Assembly: GCA_021018995.1 (NCBI GenBank)
Contig: CM037588.1
Span: 90,060,765 to 90,124,764 of the forward strand
DNA length: 64,000 nucleotides
Direction: 5' to 3'
From: Chloranthus sessilifolius
Lineage: Eukaryota; Streptophyta; Magnoliopsida; Chloranthales; Chloranthaceae
Position 1 is the first letter of the stretch; every line of letters starts with the position of its first letter. Below the pieces are notes generated by a model, which was not told the origin of the DNA, did no database searches, and saw only the letters and a list, made by a program, of their open reading frames with translations. A program made the translations under genes and the position numbers. This document shows, piece after piece, positions 23,165 to 35,165 of the stretch.

Positions 23165-24511
23165 ATGGGGCCTAAGAAAGCCACCCCCATCCGAAAGCCT
23201 AATTCTAAGAAGCCAGCTTCAAAGGTTGGTTCTTCAAGCCAACAGGCTCAGCCACCTTCACAATCGGCTCCACCACCCCCACAGCCGATTCCTACACCTA
23301 TGCCCCCTCCAATCCGGGAACAGCCCAATGAATTTTGGAGTACAAAAGGCTTCGCCACTGAGTATGTTTTTCACCCTGAGCTGTTTGATCAACAAACAAC
23401 CACTCAGTCGGCGGCGGAATATTTAGAGAAAGCCCAATTAACTTTGTTGTGTACGGCCTTTAGTGATCATTTCTATCCCCGTTTAGTGCGCTTATTTTAT
23501 CAACATATGCGCCGCGAGGACGGTAAGAAAATTTATACTTCGATTGACGGCCGTGATTATACGTTTGACCTTGAGGACATTGTCGTGGCAATGCGCTGCC
23601 CTATGGCACATTCTAAGACTATGGGATTGGGTCCTCCTTTCCCTAAACCTGTCCCTTTTCAATAGGTCATTACCCAAATGACCCAGGGTCGTCATGGGTC
23701 GGGTAAACCAATCGTTCGTTCACACATGCCCGACTCCATGTGGATCTTGGACAAGATATTCAAGGCAACCCTCTACCCTTTTGGTAACAAATCTGAGCAT
23801 ATAGGTCCCATCCAACAGATTATGTTTTCCACTTTTAAGGAGCGTTGGTTTAGTGCCCCCGAAATCATTTTAAAGGGAATTATTAAAGCCCGAGAGAAAA
23901 TGGGGAACCAAGTTAAGAAATCGAAAAAGGGCATTCCATATGCTCGTTTGATTTTGGTCATAATTGAGATTTATCTCGCGGGCCCCGCTTATGAGATTCC
24001 CCCTACTTAGTAGAAGTCTATGGATGGTCTCAAACTGTATAAACTAGTCAATTGGGGTCAGACCTACAATCGACTTGTCAAGGCTCCCAAGGGTGTGGTA
24101 GTTCCCGATGAGGAAGATGAGGACGAGGATCCGACGCACGTTGCTCCAGAGACTGATGCACCTGCACATGATCAGACCCCACAGAGCGACATACTCACGC
24201 TCTCAGAGTTTACACGTCAGATGACTGCTGTGAGCCAGTAGATCCAGGAGCTCGCACAGCATACCAGCTCTATGAGCCATGAGTTGCAGATACATGGCGG
24301 GGCTCTGACGTACCTCATGCAGCATGCATTCCCCACAGATTATAGCACGTACATGGCCGACATTCAAGCGTCCATTCACCACCCTTCGACATCCGGAGCA
24401 GGTCCCAGCATGCCTACCAATGAGAGTGTTGTTGGTGCGGATGATGGCAATGATGATGATGGGGATGGTGACCAGAATCAGGCTGGTCCATCTGCAGCGG
24501 GGGAGTTTTAG
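23165..24511 (+). pseudogene. Extra ORF downstream of pol (plant transposon-protein-like domain)
   Basis: One frame runs from ATG 23165 to TAG 24509-24511, interrupted only by TAG at 23663, 24008, 24011 and 24239. The product would be about 448 residues: a basic Lys/Pro/Ser/Gln-rich head (MGPKKATPIRK.., PPPPQPIPTPMPP), a globular core (YVFHPELFDQQTTTQS, FSDHFYPRLVRLFYQHM, YTFDLEDIVVAMRCPM, MPDSMWILDKIFKATLYPFG, PYARLILVIIEIYLAGP) and an acidic tail with DEEDEDEDP. The core resembles the domain catalogued as putative plant transposon protein that accompanies some plant gypsy elements. Its function is not known to me. It may be made from a spliced or internal RNA because a separate leader-like stretch precedes it. 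Confidence 0.75.
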
Positions 24512-24889
24512 TGTTGCTCTGAGGGATGTGTGGTTATATTTTTATCTTTTGGGGCATGTATTTCTATTTCATGCATGGATTATCTTAGGACCAGGTGGTC
24601 CTACTTTTGCTATCTTTTTTATATTCTTGTTTTGGACTTTTGACCTGCTAGTTTGTCTTGTATATTTGGCTATGGACCTTGTCATTTCTGTATATTCGTG
24701 GTTTTATCTCGTTCATAGTTATCTTTGGCTTTGTTTTTGTACTTCTGAATTTTATTATATGCGTTTGCACCGTCAGTTTAATTTATGCTTCCTTATGGCG
24801 GGATCATCTTATTCTTGTGGATTCTATTTTTTTTTTTTGCTTTCATATTGGTTTGTTTTCATGCGTCACTGTGCGACGGTTTCCCGACA

Positions 24890-25022
24890 CATGACACTTG
24901 GGGTGTAGGCATCCATGTACGGATGCAATCCACTATGGCCCTTCGGGTGCCACATGTAGTACATTCAGGTTACTACGGATCCCATCCCTTGACTTACGTG
25001 CCCTACAAGACCAGCGCACGGT
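24890..25022 (+). other. Conserved box before the 3' LTR, shared with the solo LTR at 44.5 kb
   Basis: TGTAGGCATCCATGTACGGA, ATGCAA and AGGTTACTACGGATCCCATC are found in the same order and similar spacing at 44505-44585 in an unrelated LTR. It is non-coding here. Confidence 0.75.
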
Positions 25023-25092
25023 AACCCATGTTTTCTTATTCGTTTCATTTTATGATGTGTGTTGCATTACATTTTCGATGACAAAATTTTCT

Positions 25093-25105
25093 AAGGAGGG
25101 GAGAA
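25093..25105 (+). other. Polypurine tract
   Basis: AAGGAGGGGAGAA lies immediately before the 3' LTR, the expected plus-strand primer position. Confidence 0.85.
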
Positions 25106-25106
25106 T

Positions 25107-27266
25107 ATAATATCCCTGATATTTTTGGCCTATTTTTCGTTAACCTCGGTAAGCGTGTCCGAAAATTATTGCGGAGTTTTCTGGATTTTAGGATAGCTAA
25201 GGTTATGATGGGAATATTGACAAAAGGTTTTTGTCTCGGGACTTGTGGAAGTCTTTTATGCGTTGACATACGCTATAAGGTGGGTGTTTGTGTTTAGCAC
25301 CGGAAACTTTTACAAGTTAAGTGGATAAGTTGTAATTAGAAAAATCTAGATATTTGTTTAGCTTTGTTTTTATATTATAAGAGAGTTTGAAAGAGAAGTG
25401 TAACTTCTCTCTCTCTCGTTGGATTTTATAAACTTACAAGCCTTGCCTCATCTCAACCATTGATTAGACTAATATTTGAGTTCTGATCGGTTTGAGCTAT
25501 TGGAAGAGAAGGAAAGGGGAGAGGATGTCTCTGTGTGGATCTGATCTGTGCACTAGAGAAAGGTTTAAGTGGACTGATCAGGAGGTTTTGGTCTAATTAA
25601 GCCTTCATGCTTGGTTCCGGTGCGTGATTTGGTGCAACGGGATCAAGGGATTGAACGTCAAAAAGGTAGGCTTTTAAACCTCCTTATGTTATTTAAATTT
25701 ATGTTTTGTTTAGAGTAAGAAATGGTTTAAATTTGTGATAAACAAACTGTGGTTGAAGGATGAAAAGGGTCCTAAGATTCAAAATTTTACAATCACAGAA
25801 CTGAACAAATTCGAGGGTCGATTTTCAAATCGAGGGTCAAAATCTGTTTTTATGGGCCTGATGTAGTTTTGAAATTCGAGGGTTGAATTTGAAATCGACC
25901 ATCGAATTTCAAATTCGACCATCGAATTCAAATTCGAGGGTCAACTTCTACTCTGTTTCTGTCCTTCAAATTTTTTGGTTAAAAATCTTGTAGGCAAGCT
26001 TTTGGATTGACTTTTGGTCCAATATTAACACTGAGAGTGTTAATCTTTGTAGGTTTTGAATTGGGAGTCCTTTGTGAGGGCTGCTGATGCTTGTTTTTGA
26101 ACTATCTTTGTTGAGGTAGGGGAACCCTACACTTTATTTGCATTCTATTATAAGTAGGGACTGTTTTGACTGCTTTGATAAGGAACATAAATTTTGGAAA
26201 TATTTGTTTGAACACAGCATGAATAAGAATCTGGAATTATGATACAAATCAGAAATTTGAAAACTTTGTTATGACTAAGAACTGTGAAATTTGAACCTCA
26301 GAACCTCAATTATTTTTTAATGAGAACTTCGAATTAGAACTCTGAAAAATTAGTAAATGTGTTATGAATATAAGCTTTGATATAAGTTAGCATTTGCATT
26401 CGATTTGAGGTACATACGAACAATACCCTAGATTCTACCAACGGTGTGGACGGTGTTTGTTTTGGCGCAAGTTTCCCTCATAGCGTAGGGGTTTGTTGCT
26501 AATTAGAAAATGGGTTCATGAACGACGATGGTCAGTAGGGTTTCCCATTGGTCACGTAATCCGCTCTCATGCTATATGTAATTTGGGAGATAAAATTAAG
26601 TTATAATTTTAAGATAAGAAGCATGCTAATTCAGAAGATTTTGAACACATCAGATGAATTTATTTTAGTTTTGACTCATAATTAGAACTAGAGATTTAGT
26701 TTGCAAGGCATCTTTTGAAAAACCATATTTGATCCGATTTTTGTCTTTGAAAACCTTTACTTATAATGAAATGTAAATAGACCTGTTTCCTCTATTGGGC
26801 TTTGTTGTTAGCTCACCCTCGACTATACGTCACAGGTGTTGAGGCTGACCTAGGGTCAGAGGATCTGGAGGACTCCGATTACATACCTGAGGAGGAATTG
26901 GATACACCTACAGAGAAGTTTTTTCCTTTATTCTAAATTACTTCTTTTTGGTACTTTTGTTGGAATATTAGTTGAATATTAAGCCTTAGGCCTTTGTTTT
27001 GTCCTTTTGATATCACACGAGGAACCATTATTAGGAACCACTATTTAAGGTGTTGGATTGGCCATCACCGATGGTTCTTCCTGGTTCCTCAAGGTGATAT
27101 ATATTTTGTTGTTAAGCTTTTATCTTTGCTTATTCTATGCTTTGCCTCTGTCTTTAGATCCTTATTATGTTGCCGGCTTCTGTTTGTTGCAGCTTATTTA
27201 GAAATCAATAAGTTGATGAACTGGCCTTTCCTATACCTTAGGGATTGGAAAAGTCGGGTCGTCACA
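25107..27266 (+). repeat. 3' LTR of the gypsy element
   Basis: Starts ATAATATCCCTG and ends GTCGTCACA, with a perfect GGCGG duplication after it. It repeats the order of the 5' LTR, including CGAGGGTCGA repeats and the box TTAGCTCACCCTCGACTATA (26808-26827). Confidence 0.93.
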
Positions 27267-27889
27267 GGCGGAGAACTATTTTTACATTTGGTAACATAGC
27301 TCCTCACCTAAATTGCTCTAGAAGAAAGTTGTTTAAGTGATAAATTGTTCTATGCCTGTTCGATCCCAGAGCAGAATTAATCTACTCTGACAGAGAGCAG
27401 GGAAAGGGCGGATTCTGCTCTTATAAGAGCTAACCCAAACACAGCCTAAGAAACTACATGAGATAAAGACCCTGAACACTCCCCCTCTTCCAGTGGGGTG
27501 AAACCCAAGCCAGACCAGAGGAGTTGGCAAGGATAGTATCGGAGAAACGCTACTGCCACCCACACATCTACTTATGACACGTCAACTGATGCAAGTGCTA
27601 ATCACTCAATTTATTATACGTAGACCCTTAACAAAAAATTATATCCACATTAACTATTGAAATGATTGAAGACACACCTATCAATCGATTTTTCCACTCC
27701 TGTCAATTGATTTTTCGCAAATAATCTTGTATGGTGACGTTTTTAGACCAGCACAAATGTCACACGAGGCTAATAATTTGGCTCAAGAGAGGCACATGCC
27801 TGCAGGTATCATGAAAAAAAGGAAATATAATCAATAAAGCAAAAAAAAAAATCTGCACAAATTTTCATAAACGAAATCAATGTGGTCAC

Positions 27890-28098
27890 CTTTCGAATGG
27901 CACTCAGTTCATGCAATAAGACTTGATAAAACTGACCTTCACTTACACCATCCCTAGGTAAAAAGCAACATCAGTTCAATCATCAATGTAGGTTCTGGAA
28001 ATAATATAACAAAGTACATAAAATTGAAACCTAACCTGTAGAATATTATCAGCTGAGGTTTTTGCCCACTTGCTCTACAAAATGATATCAGAAGTTCC
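27890..28098 (-). pseudogene. Argonaute fragment: two PIWI-domain exons
   Basis: Exon A (28098-28036, 63 bp) reads ELLISFCRASGQKPQLIIFY. Exon B (27953-27890, 64 bp) reads RDGVSEGQFYQVLLHELSAI then RK. Both have canonical AG and GT borders, and the split Arg codon joins correctly across the 82-bp intron. The Asp in YRDGVSEGQF is one of the catalytic metal-binding residues of the Argonaute PIWI domain and is kept. No exons for the preceding GADVTHP part, the following QKRHHTR part or the catalytic His were found nearby. It is therefore a fragment, probably captured, not a gene. Argonautes bind small RNAs and silence targets. Confidence 0.85.
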
Positions 28099-28109
28099 CT
28101 GATTTAAGA

Positions 28110-29990
28110 GTTACAATCTATTTTATAAAAAATTCTCTCATTTGATGATCCAAACAAATTTGACTGATCTTAGTTACTGCAACATAATGCAACCTCAAAA
28201 CAAAATAAATAATCATTTTAACAAGTTTAAGAGTGTTGGAAGAGATCGGCACTGTAAAAGATAATTGCAAAATGACTAAATCGAGAACTCTGTTTCACTA
28301 CATCTATCAGCAATTATTTGCTTAATCAAGTCAACTATTTATCATAATTCAAACTTATATGACAACTTACAACTGAAACTAGGTTAAAAAGTTCCTAGGG
28401 AAAATGGGATACCTCCCCAATACTCGCAATAAAGTTGTAAAGATTATATAATCCATAAAGCAACAGACTTGCTAAAACCAAGATAAATTCAAATAAATGA
28501 TTCATGCAATATTTCTTATAGCAACATACCTAGTCATGACTATAAAAAAACATTGGCTTTATGGCTTTTAAAATCAGACATTATGTGATACAAGCTGTAG
28601 AAGTTGAGAGTTGGAATGACAATGCTTTAAAACATAGAGAGAAATACCAATGCCATATCTGACTAGAGTATCTCATGTAAATGCAAATGGAGAATTTGAA
28701 CCAGACATGACTAAAGAGAGATTAATGGCCCATGGATCCTTTACCTCGTATGGAAGCTCATAAAAATAGGGAAACTAAAACTCTATGGATTGAGCAACAC
28801 AAAGTTTAGATATAACTATAGATTTTCAAAGATAAGAATGTAAATTAGAATAATTGGAAGCCCTTACCAATTTACACTCTGTTATGGAACTTTCAGAATT
28901 TGCAGCACTAACAAGTTCGACTAAATATTCAATTGGCTATCGCTCATGTTCATGTTAGTCATATAGACTGTTTATATATCAAGCACATAGGCATCCAATC
29001 TGTTTCTAAAACTGTTGATGGACAAGTTTCTAACATAGATGTATCATAAATGCTAAAGCATGCATGCATCAATGAGCATTTATTGGCCATTTCCAGAACC
29101 ACGTGGTATTTCATAATTGATTGAGATATTGATTACTTTGAATATACAAACACTCAAATCTGCGTGTACACAGACACACACAAATGATTGGTCAGCAAGT
29201 CGAGCTGTCCAAACACTCTTGATAGGTCAAATGCTCACAACGTTTTCCCTTCCAGTAGACAATTTACTTCAGCTTAGTCTGCCAGAGTTTTAATTATACA
29301 CCAGTATTTTTATTCCCTTATTTCTTCTTTTGAAAATAAATTTGATGAAGTCGGTGACTTGGCATTGGTCATAAATTGGTCTGGACTGGGATCAGTGTCT
29401 CTGGTTCTCTTTATATGTTTACCACAGCTGTATATCTAACACTGATATGTTGTTAACCGTACAGGTTGCACTCCAGCAACCTCCTCAATATGCTTGTAGG
29501 TGCCCATTGACATGTTCATGAGGCACCCATTGACATGTTGTAACTAAAAGTCTAAGGAGGTCCAAACCAACTTTTGCTGCAGAAGAAGGGTATTTGTACT
29601 AATTCATTTGTTGACTTATGGCCATTGTTTATAACAAACCCCCTTATATCAATTTTGTGCAACTTCTAACAGTTGTTTATCAGCCTCTTAGTGAGAGGTT
29701 TTATTCAAGTCCACATGACCTTTTCCTATCATGGTTCTTTATCATGGTGTTTCATCACATAATACATATAGCTCATATCAATGCATTTCATCACCTAAAC
29801 CTGAACATATCAGTACTTGAATATGGAGTTTCAATGATTTCAGCATACAAACATCCTATAACATTCAACGTAAAACATCATGTAGGTTTAGTTCAATTGA
29901 AGGTGTATTCTTCAATATAAAAATTAGGTTGTTGGGTCAGTCGATCCAAGTAATTTAGGGTTGCATCCTGCCAAGGGAAATCTGGCTTGA
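28110..29990. other. AT-rich stretch, no supported gene
   Basis: Nothing convincing was found. A minus-strand piece at about 28867-28935, PIEYLVELVSAANSESSITE before a GTAAGG donor, is exon-like but unidentified. Confidence 0.4.
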
Positions 29991-30004
29991 CAAAACCGAT
30001 CGTG

Positions 30005-30290
30005 TTCCACATAAGTAGGGCTGAAACCAGACTTTCATAGCTGGGTTATGATCCACAAAATTAGGGATGAAACCAGCCAGTCATAACCTAGTTATGTAAT
30101 TATGTTCTACAAACATAATTAGGGCTATAACCAGCCAGACATAGCCTGTTTATGTCACAATACATCGGGCTGAAAATAGCCTCACGTGACTGGGTTATAT
30201 TCCAATGGTTAGGAATAACACTAGTCAACCATAACCTAGTTAGGATTCACTAAGCTGGGTTGTAATTCATATGCTTAGGGCTGAAATTTG
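30005..30290 (+). repeat. Diverged tandem repeat
   Basis: Five or six degenerate copies of a 40-60 bp unit around TTAGGGCTGAAACCAGCCAG and TCATAACCTAGTTATG follow each other. Confidence 0.75.
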
Positions 30291-30806
30291 TGAACCATGG
30301 CAATGGTAAAATGTCTAAAAACACACACTTGGCTATAAAAAATTTATGATTATGGCTGTAATGAGATTTTGACTGTAATCAAACAATAAGACTATGATGA
30401 GACAAGACAGTAATTAGAATTTTTAGGGCAATCATAACAGGTTTAAAAATTAGACCTATCACAGAGCTGAGAAAAACCCCAATACAAGAATTTTTAGGGC
30501 AATTCTTGCATAGATCTTGCTATATCACCAAGATCGAAATCATCTAATGTAGAAATTTCTACATTGATAAAATGCTTGTCAAATTTCTGACAGACACAGA
30601 GATCAAAATTGCAAGATGGAAATGGTACACAACTATAAAAAAGGATAATCCACACACAGAAATTTCTACATTGAGATCCATAAAAAAATCAATAAAAAGT
30701 AAAAAATCCCATAGATCTACGAAAAACAAAAAAAAAAAAACAAAGCATATCAGCAAAAAAAAAAAAATCAGAAATCTAGGAACTTGAAGAAGATAAAAAG
30801 GTGTAC

Positions 30807-30929
30807 CTTGGATTGTGAAGCGGACAGACCTTGTTTGTGTAGAGAGGCACTGGATCACCAACTTTATACTTGTGATTTGATGCGTTCGAGATTTCTCTCC
30901 AAATCCAACGACATTTATTCCTTTGAGAT
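30807..30929 (-). pseudogene. TM9SF (endomembrane protein 70) exon fragment
   Basis: The minus strand reads NASNHKYKVGDPVPLYTNKV then CPLHNP before a GTACAC donor at 30806. This matches the luminal start of plant transmembrane-nine proteins (HRYK-GD-VPLY-NKVGPFHNP). An acceptor-like TTTAAATTGCAG lies at about 30930, and the frame has a stop just upstream of it, so no signal peptide is attached. The following exon with ETYRYFDLPFC was not found. Upstream, at 30950-31130, the sequence is CT-rich with CCCTAG motifs on the minus strand, like a plant 5' leader, so a promoter may have come with the fragment. TM9SF proteins sit in Golgi and endosomes. Confidence 0.7.
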
Positions 30930-31479
30930 TCTGCAATTTAAATCTCTACCTAGGGTTTTGATGAAGGAGATGGAGGCTAAGGTTTCGAAGAGGGAGATGG
31001 AAAAAAAGGAGAGATCTCGTATTTCAAGCAATTAGAAGAGAAATTTTGTAGCTCACCAGAGAAGAGACTAGGGTTCGTGGAGAGAGAGGAAGAGGAGAGG
31101 GAGGCTAGGGTTCCGTTCAGCTCATCGTGTAAAATCTAGCATTCACCAGCTCCCGATCCATCTCAAATCCTCCGATCCATCTCGATCCACCATATAACAC
31201 GATTGAAATGGATTACACTGAAGAGCTGAACGGAAAGGATGGATGATTTTGAGAGAGACTCGTGCAAAATCTAGGGTTTGTAAAGAGAGGGAAAGGAAGA
31301 GGAGAGAGGTTGCTTCAGAGAGAAAGAAAACAAGTTTCTAAGGTAGACGGCAGTTGTATAGAAATATAAAGAGAGAAAGTTGGAAGTAGGGTTCCCGATG
31401 GCTTTGCACGTGACTTGAGGAAATAGTTGCACGTGATAATGATTAAGAATATAAACCACTATCTTAATATAATAAACCA

Positions 31480-32745
31480 TTGGATTTGACCGTGGATTAT
31501 TATACTACTGCTTGGGCAGTGGTTTTTTTCTATATTGCAAAAGTTGTTTTTTTGACTTTTTGACGTAGTGCGTGATCACAACCATTGGTTTACCGTAACT
31601 TTCATTGCCGATATCGGAATACGCAAATCAAAGCTTCTTGAAACTCGCTTTAAGTTCTCTACAATATTCTTTTAGATACCTGATGCTGAAATTATTAGAT
31701 TTATGATATATTGAAGGTCATTTGATCAGATGTCCAATAGTGGTCACAGCAGGTCCCACTTGTAATTATTTTGTGCCTTTAGTTTCCAGAATTTTTATCC
31801 ATCAAATTATATCTAAGTTAGGTGATAAATTTCTACGTAGAGTTAATACTATTATAAATCTATGTTTCCTAATTTTTATGTAGTTTTAAAGGTCAATTTT
31901 GCACATAAAATGATAGCTCCAAACTGGATCATATTTTTGTGCACTTTAGGACAATTTTGCACCATTCCACTCTAAAATTTGTGCAAGTCAAACCACATCA
32001 GGACTGTGGCTAAGATTTTACAGGAGCATACTAAACTTATTGATTCACCATGGGTGATTTTACCATTATTTCTTACCTAAATTTGGTCAAACTACAGATT
32101 TGTGTAGTTTTCAAAACACTGAATAGGTGAAGTGTACCAAACACCACACATCAATTCCATCAGTTTTACTAGGATTAATATGATGGTTATCATCTATCAA
32201 CCCATTTAGAACATGCGATTCCATCATCATGATCGCCTATTACTTCTATTCCAATAACGGATTTGATCATGAACTAGTCTATTGTTCATCGATATATCTT
32301 TTACCATTCATGTCGATCATAAAAATTATCGACAAAATCAGTATTTTCATCAAGTATACAGATTCAAAATTATACAATCTATGATACCAAGCATCAATGA
32401 TTAACATCTATCTGTCATCCCATTTAAGGCATTTAATCAACACAAATAATGGTACATCAAATCTATCAATCAACTATGGTCGAGCACCACTAATTCATAT
32501 GATCAATATTCATAAAAAAGAATCAAAACTATAAAATAACAACATGCACTAAAGAGTAGAATCAAATAATCTAACAACAGAAACAAAATGTTTATACATT
32601 AATTTATCTATATAGTATAGAACTAAACAACTCGGTAAATCGATAATTTAATTTGAAACATCTATATTCATCAAAACCATAAAAACAGTGAAGATGTTAT
32701 AGTCAAACAAATTTTCATTGATCATCAAATGGCATCCATTCTTTT
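31480..32745. other. AT-rich stretch, nothing recognised
   Basis: No coding block, repeat or transposon end was identified apart from general AT richness. Confidence 0.4.
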
Positions 32746-32752
32746 AAATCAA

Positions 32753-32928
32753 TACTACAAAAAATAAGATTATTAGCAGCAGTTTTTTCCAGTCAAAAAT
32801 TGTCGCTATTAACAAAAAAACTATTAAAGGCTATTAAGACTATTAGCGACGGCAAGGGTATTAGCGGCAGTTTTTTTGTTAATAGCGGCAGTTTTTGGCC
32901 GCTGCTAATAGTCTTATTTTTTGTAGTG
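32753..32928. mobile_element. Miniature CACTA element, TSD CAA
   Basis: Left end TACTACAAAAAATAAG, right end CTTATTTTTTGTAGTG, 176 bp, with several internal AGCGGCAGTTTTT-type subterminal repeats in both orientations. CAA flanks both ends (32750-32752, 32929-32931), the 3-bp duplication expected of CACTA elements. Confidence 0.88.
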
Positions 32929-34343
32929 CAAATTATCTATGGCTCTAGATCATTTAAATTGATTATACAGGACTATCTCAAATCATTTTCAACCATAGAT
33001 CAAAATCAATGGTTCAAATCATTTTTCAATAACTTTTTACAACAATAAATTAAAATTCATCCTTCAATAACCAATCTACACCATCAAAATCATATGGATG
33101 GATGACCTAAGAGCATGCATCATCACTAATGTGACCCATCCACTCACAATGGCCGATCTACATCACACGAGTGGATGTATACCATCGTAATGATTAAAGG
33201 CCATTGATTTGTGCCTTAAGATGCTCATGCATGATCATCAAGATCACAGGCAAAACTATATTTGCACCAAATTTTCAAAATGAAATAGAAAAATCAATCA
33301 ACTGATTAAACTATGAGGAAATGACTAGAGGTTCGTAGAAGAACCTAGTCAATACTTTAACTTAGCAAATCCAAATTTTGCTTATTGATTTGTGGCTTTT
33401 CATCAGGTAAATAATGATCTTCGATTGGTGTGTGCTAATATTATGCGAAGTTTCAAGCCAAGTGGAATCAATCTATGGGTTTGGACTAGGAATTTAAGGG
33501 TTGAATTAGAAGCTTCAAGCTTGGAACGTTCTCTAAAGGAGGAAGAGAAGCCAGAAGAAGAAGAGCTTATGAGAGGGTGGCTTGGGCGTGTGGAATGGGA
33601 GAGAGAGAAGAATAGAGAGCTTTTAATCTCATTTAGAAGACAAGGTTGACATGTGGCAACCCTTCTCCATTCACTTTTTCTCTTTATCTTTTGGAGCAAG
33701 TCAAGGGGGATGGGACCCACTTTAACCTTCATGTGGCCTTTGATTTGGTCCTAACTTGGACTTTGCATTGTATGCTCTCTTGGTCCTAGCTCCAATGACA
33801 AGTCAAGATTTCCTCCATATCTATGTTTACATGTATAAGGTGTATCTATCACCTTAGATTTTTCTTAGGTATCCAAGGGTTAGAGATGTGGTCAATATTA
33901 GTCAAGCCCATCTATGGCACTACAAAAAATAAGATTATTAGTGACAGCCAAAAACTGCCGCTATTAACTAAAAAACTGCCGCTAATACCCTCAGCGGCAG
34001 TTGTAAAAGCTGCCGCTACTAGTACTGTCGCTACTTTGTTTTAGTGGCAGTTTTTACAATTGTCATTGAGGTATTAGCGGCGCTTTTAGTAAAAGCCATT
34101 GAGTTTTCAATAGTAGTGGCAACCAGTAAAAATCTGCCGCTGTCATATTTTTTCCGGCATTACAAGCAGGGAAATGCCCACTAGAAGCTTAATTTGCTGA
34201 TGTAGAGATTCTGATAAAACTAAAATAGGGAAACTGATTGAGAAACTTATTGGGAAAATACGAGACTCAATTGAATCAAAAGTAAGAAGTACAATAATAC
34301 AAAAACAAAAATATGTCGACTATAATTCGAACATCAGCACCGT

Positions 34344-35114
34344 CTATTTACAATAGTACAAAAACAAAAATAGAACAAGAAATTGCAATTGTGCTGTAAA
34401 CTGTTTGATCAAAATCTGCTCAATAATCATAGGATCTGATGCTTTAATAGATATATCTTTGATATCATATATCATAAGAGCACCCAATGTGTCTGCAATC
34501 TGCATATGTGAAGTGCATGACTTGAGGCTTTGGCCGTGGCTTGCGATGACATATGATAAACCACCTGAGATATTTGCACTATGCAGAAAGAGACTTAAGA
34601 GCACCAACAGATTCTGCTCTAATAGAGGCTTCATTACAAGTACCCTGTAGTTTGAGTAGTTGCTTAGTAGCTCCTGTGGCTAAGATCTTCGAACAAACTG
34701 ATGGTTCTTCTGTCATCATGCATGCAAGAAGAAAGCAAGCATTTGCTTGAGTAGTAGATTTCCCTGTTGCAAGCAATTTTACAAGTATGTCTACTCCTGC
34801 TTCTATTGTCGCAGACCAAAACCCTCAAGATCGATAGATAAGTTTCTTAAAGCTCCAGTCAGTAGATTATCGACAAACTTCTCAATGTTGATCCCATTTT
34901 GTAGCTGCTCCCAAAGCACGGGCACAACTCCTTCAGAGAGAAGATCTTTGATCCAACATGGTCCTTTGCACCACCTTGAGAAACAGCGTAGATAGCCTTT
35001 GCAGCTGCAAGTTAGCTTTCTGTTGAGCTGAATTTTAGAAGGCCAAGCAATAAGGTCTTCCAACTGCTTCAAAGAGTTCTCTTTCTCTTGCACTGTTGAA
35101 GAACTTCGCCGCAA
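34344..35114 (-). pseudogene. CSI1: Cellulose synthase-interactive protein (CSI1-like) fragment
   Basis: Armadillo-repeat sequence of the CSI family is readable in order on the minus strand: [35 protein letters not shown], a one-base frameshift, [64 protein letters not shown], then [20 protein letters not shown] and [14 protein letters not shown]. Relative to the family there are internal deletions (for example between ALKSLSA and ANISGG), frameshifts and stops, and no C2 domain. The full protein is over 2000 residues and links cellulose synthase complexes to cortical microtubules; this 0.8 kb remnant cannot. Confidence 0.88.
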
Positions 35115-35165
35115 GATTACATGATCTCACCCCAGCAGTGCCCACCACTAAGAAAGCAAACCCAG

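Larger units (their letters stand above)
15179..27266 (+). mobile_element. Complete Ty3/gypsy retrotransposon (Tekay/Del chromovirus-like)
   Basis: The 12.1 kb element has a 5' LTR (15179-17407), a primer-binding site, gag, protease, reverse transcriptase, RNase H, integrase and a chromodomain-like end, an extra ORF (23165-24511), a polypurine tract and a 3' LTR (25107-27266). GGCGG flanks it at 15174-15178 and 27267-27271. The LTRs are clearly alike along their length but differ by point changes and a few indels, for example an absent 40-60 bp near 25450 relative to 15520-15570. This points to an old insertion. The pol order RT-RH-IN and the VLIRWWNHTPEEATWE end place it among chromoviruses. 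All large ORFs carry stops or frameshifts, so it is not autonomous. Confidence 0.95.
15116..27446. mobile_element. TIR element (MITE) split by a gypsy retrotransposon
   Basis: Left end GGCTGCATTTGGGTTAGCTC and reverse complement of the right end GGCTGTGTTTGGGTTAGCTC are inverted repeats of about 22 bp, flanked on both sides by TAA (15113-15115, 27447-27449). Only about 238 bp belong to this element: 15116-15178 and 27272-27446. The rest is the gypsy element inserted with GGCGG duplications. A 3-bp TAA duplication fits the PIF/Harbinger superfamily. Confidence 0.8.

Noticed and set aside
24324-24908. 194-residue frame rich in aromatic residues after the extra ORF
   Set aside because: It overlaps the better supported ORF in another frame and continues into the T-rich 3' region of the gypsy element; composition explains it.
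33392-33649. 85-residue Glu-rich frame and its opposite-strand partner
   Set aside because: No homology recognised and no gene signals; Glu-rich part comes from a purine-rich patch.
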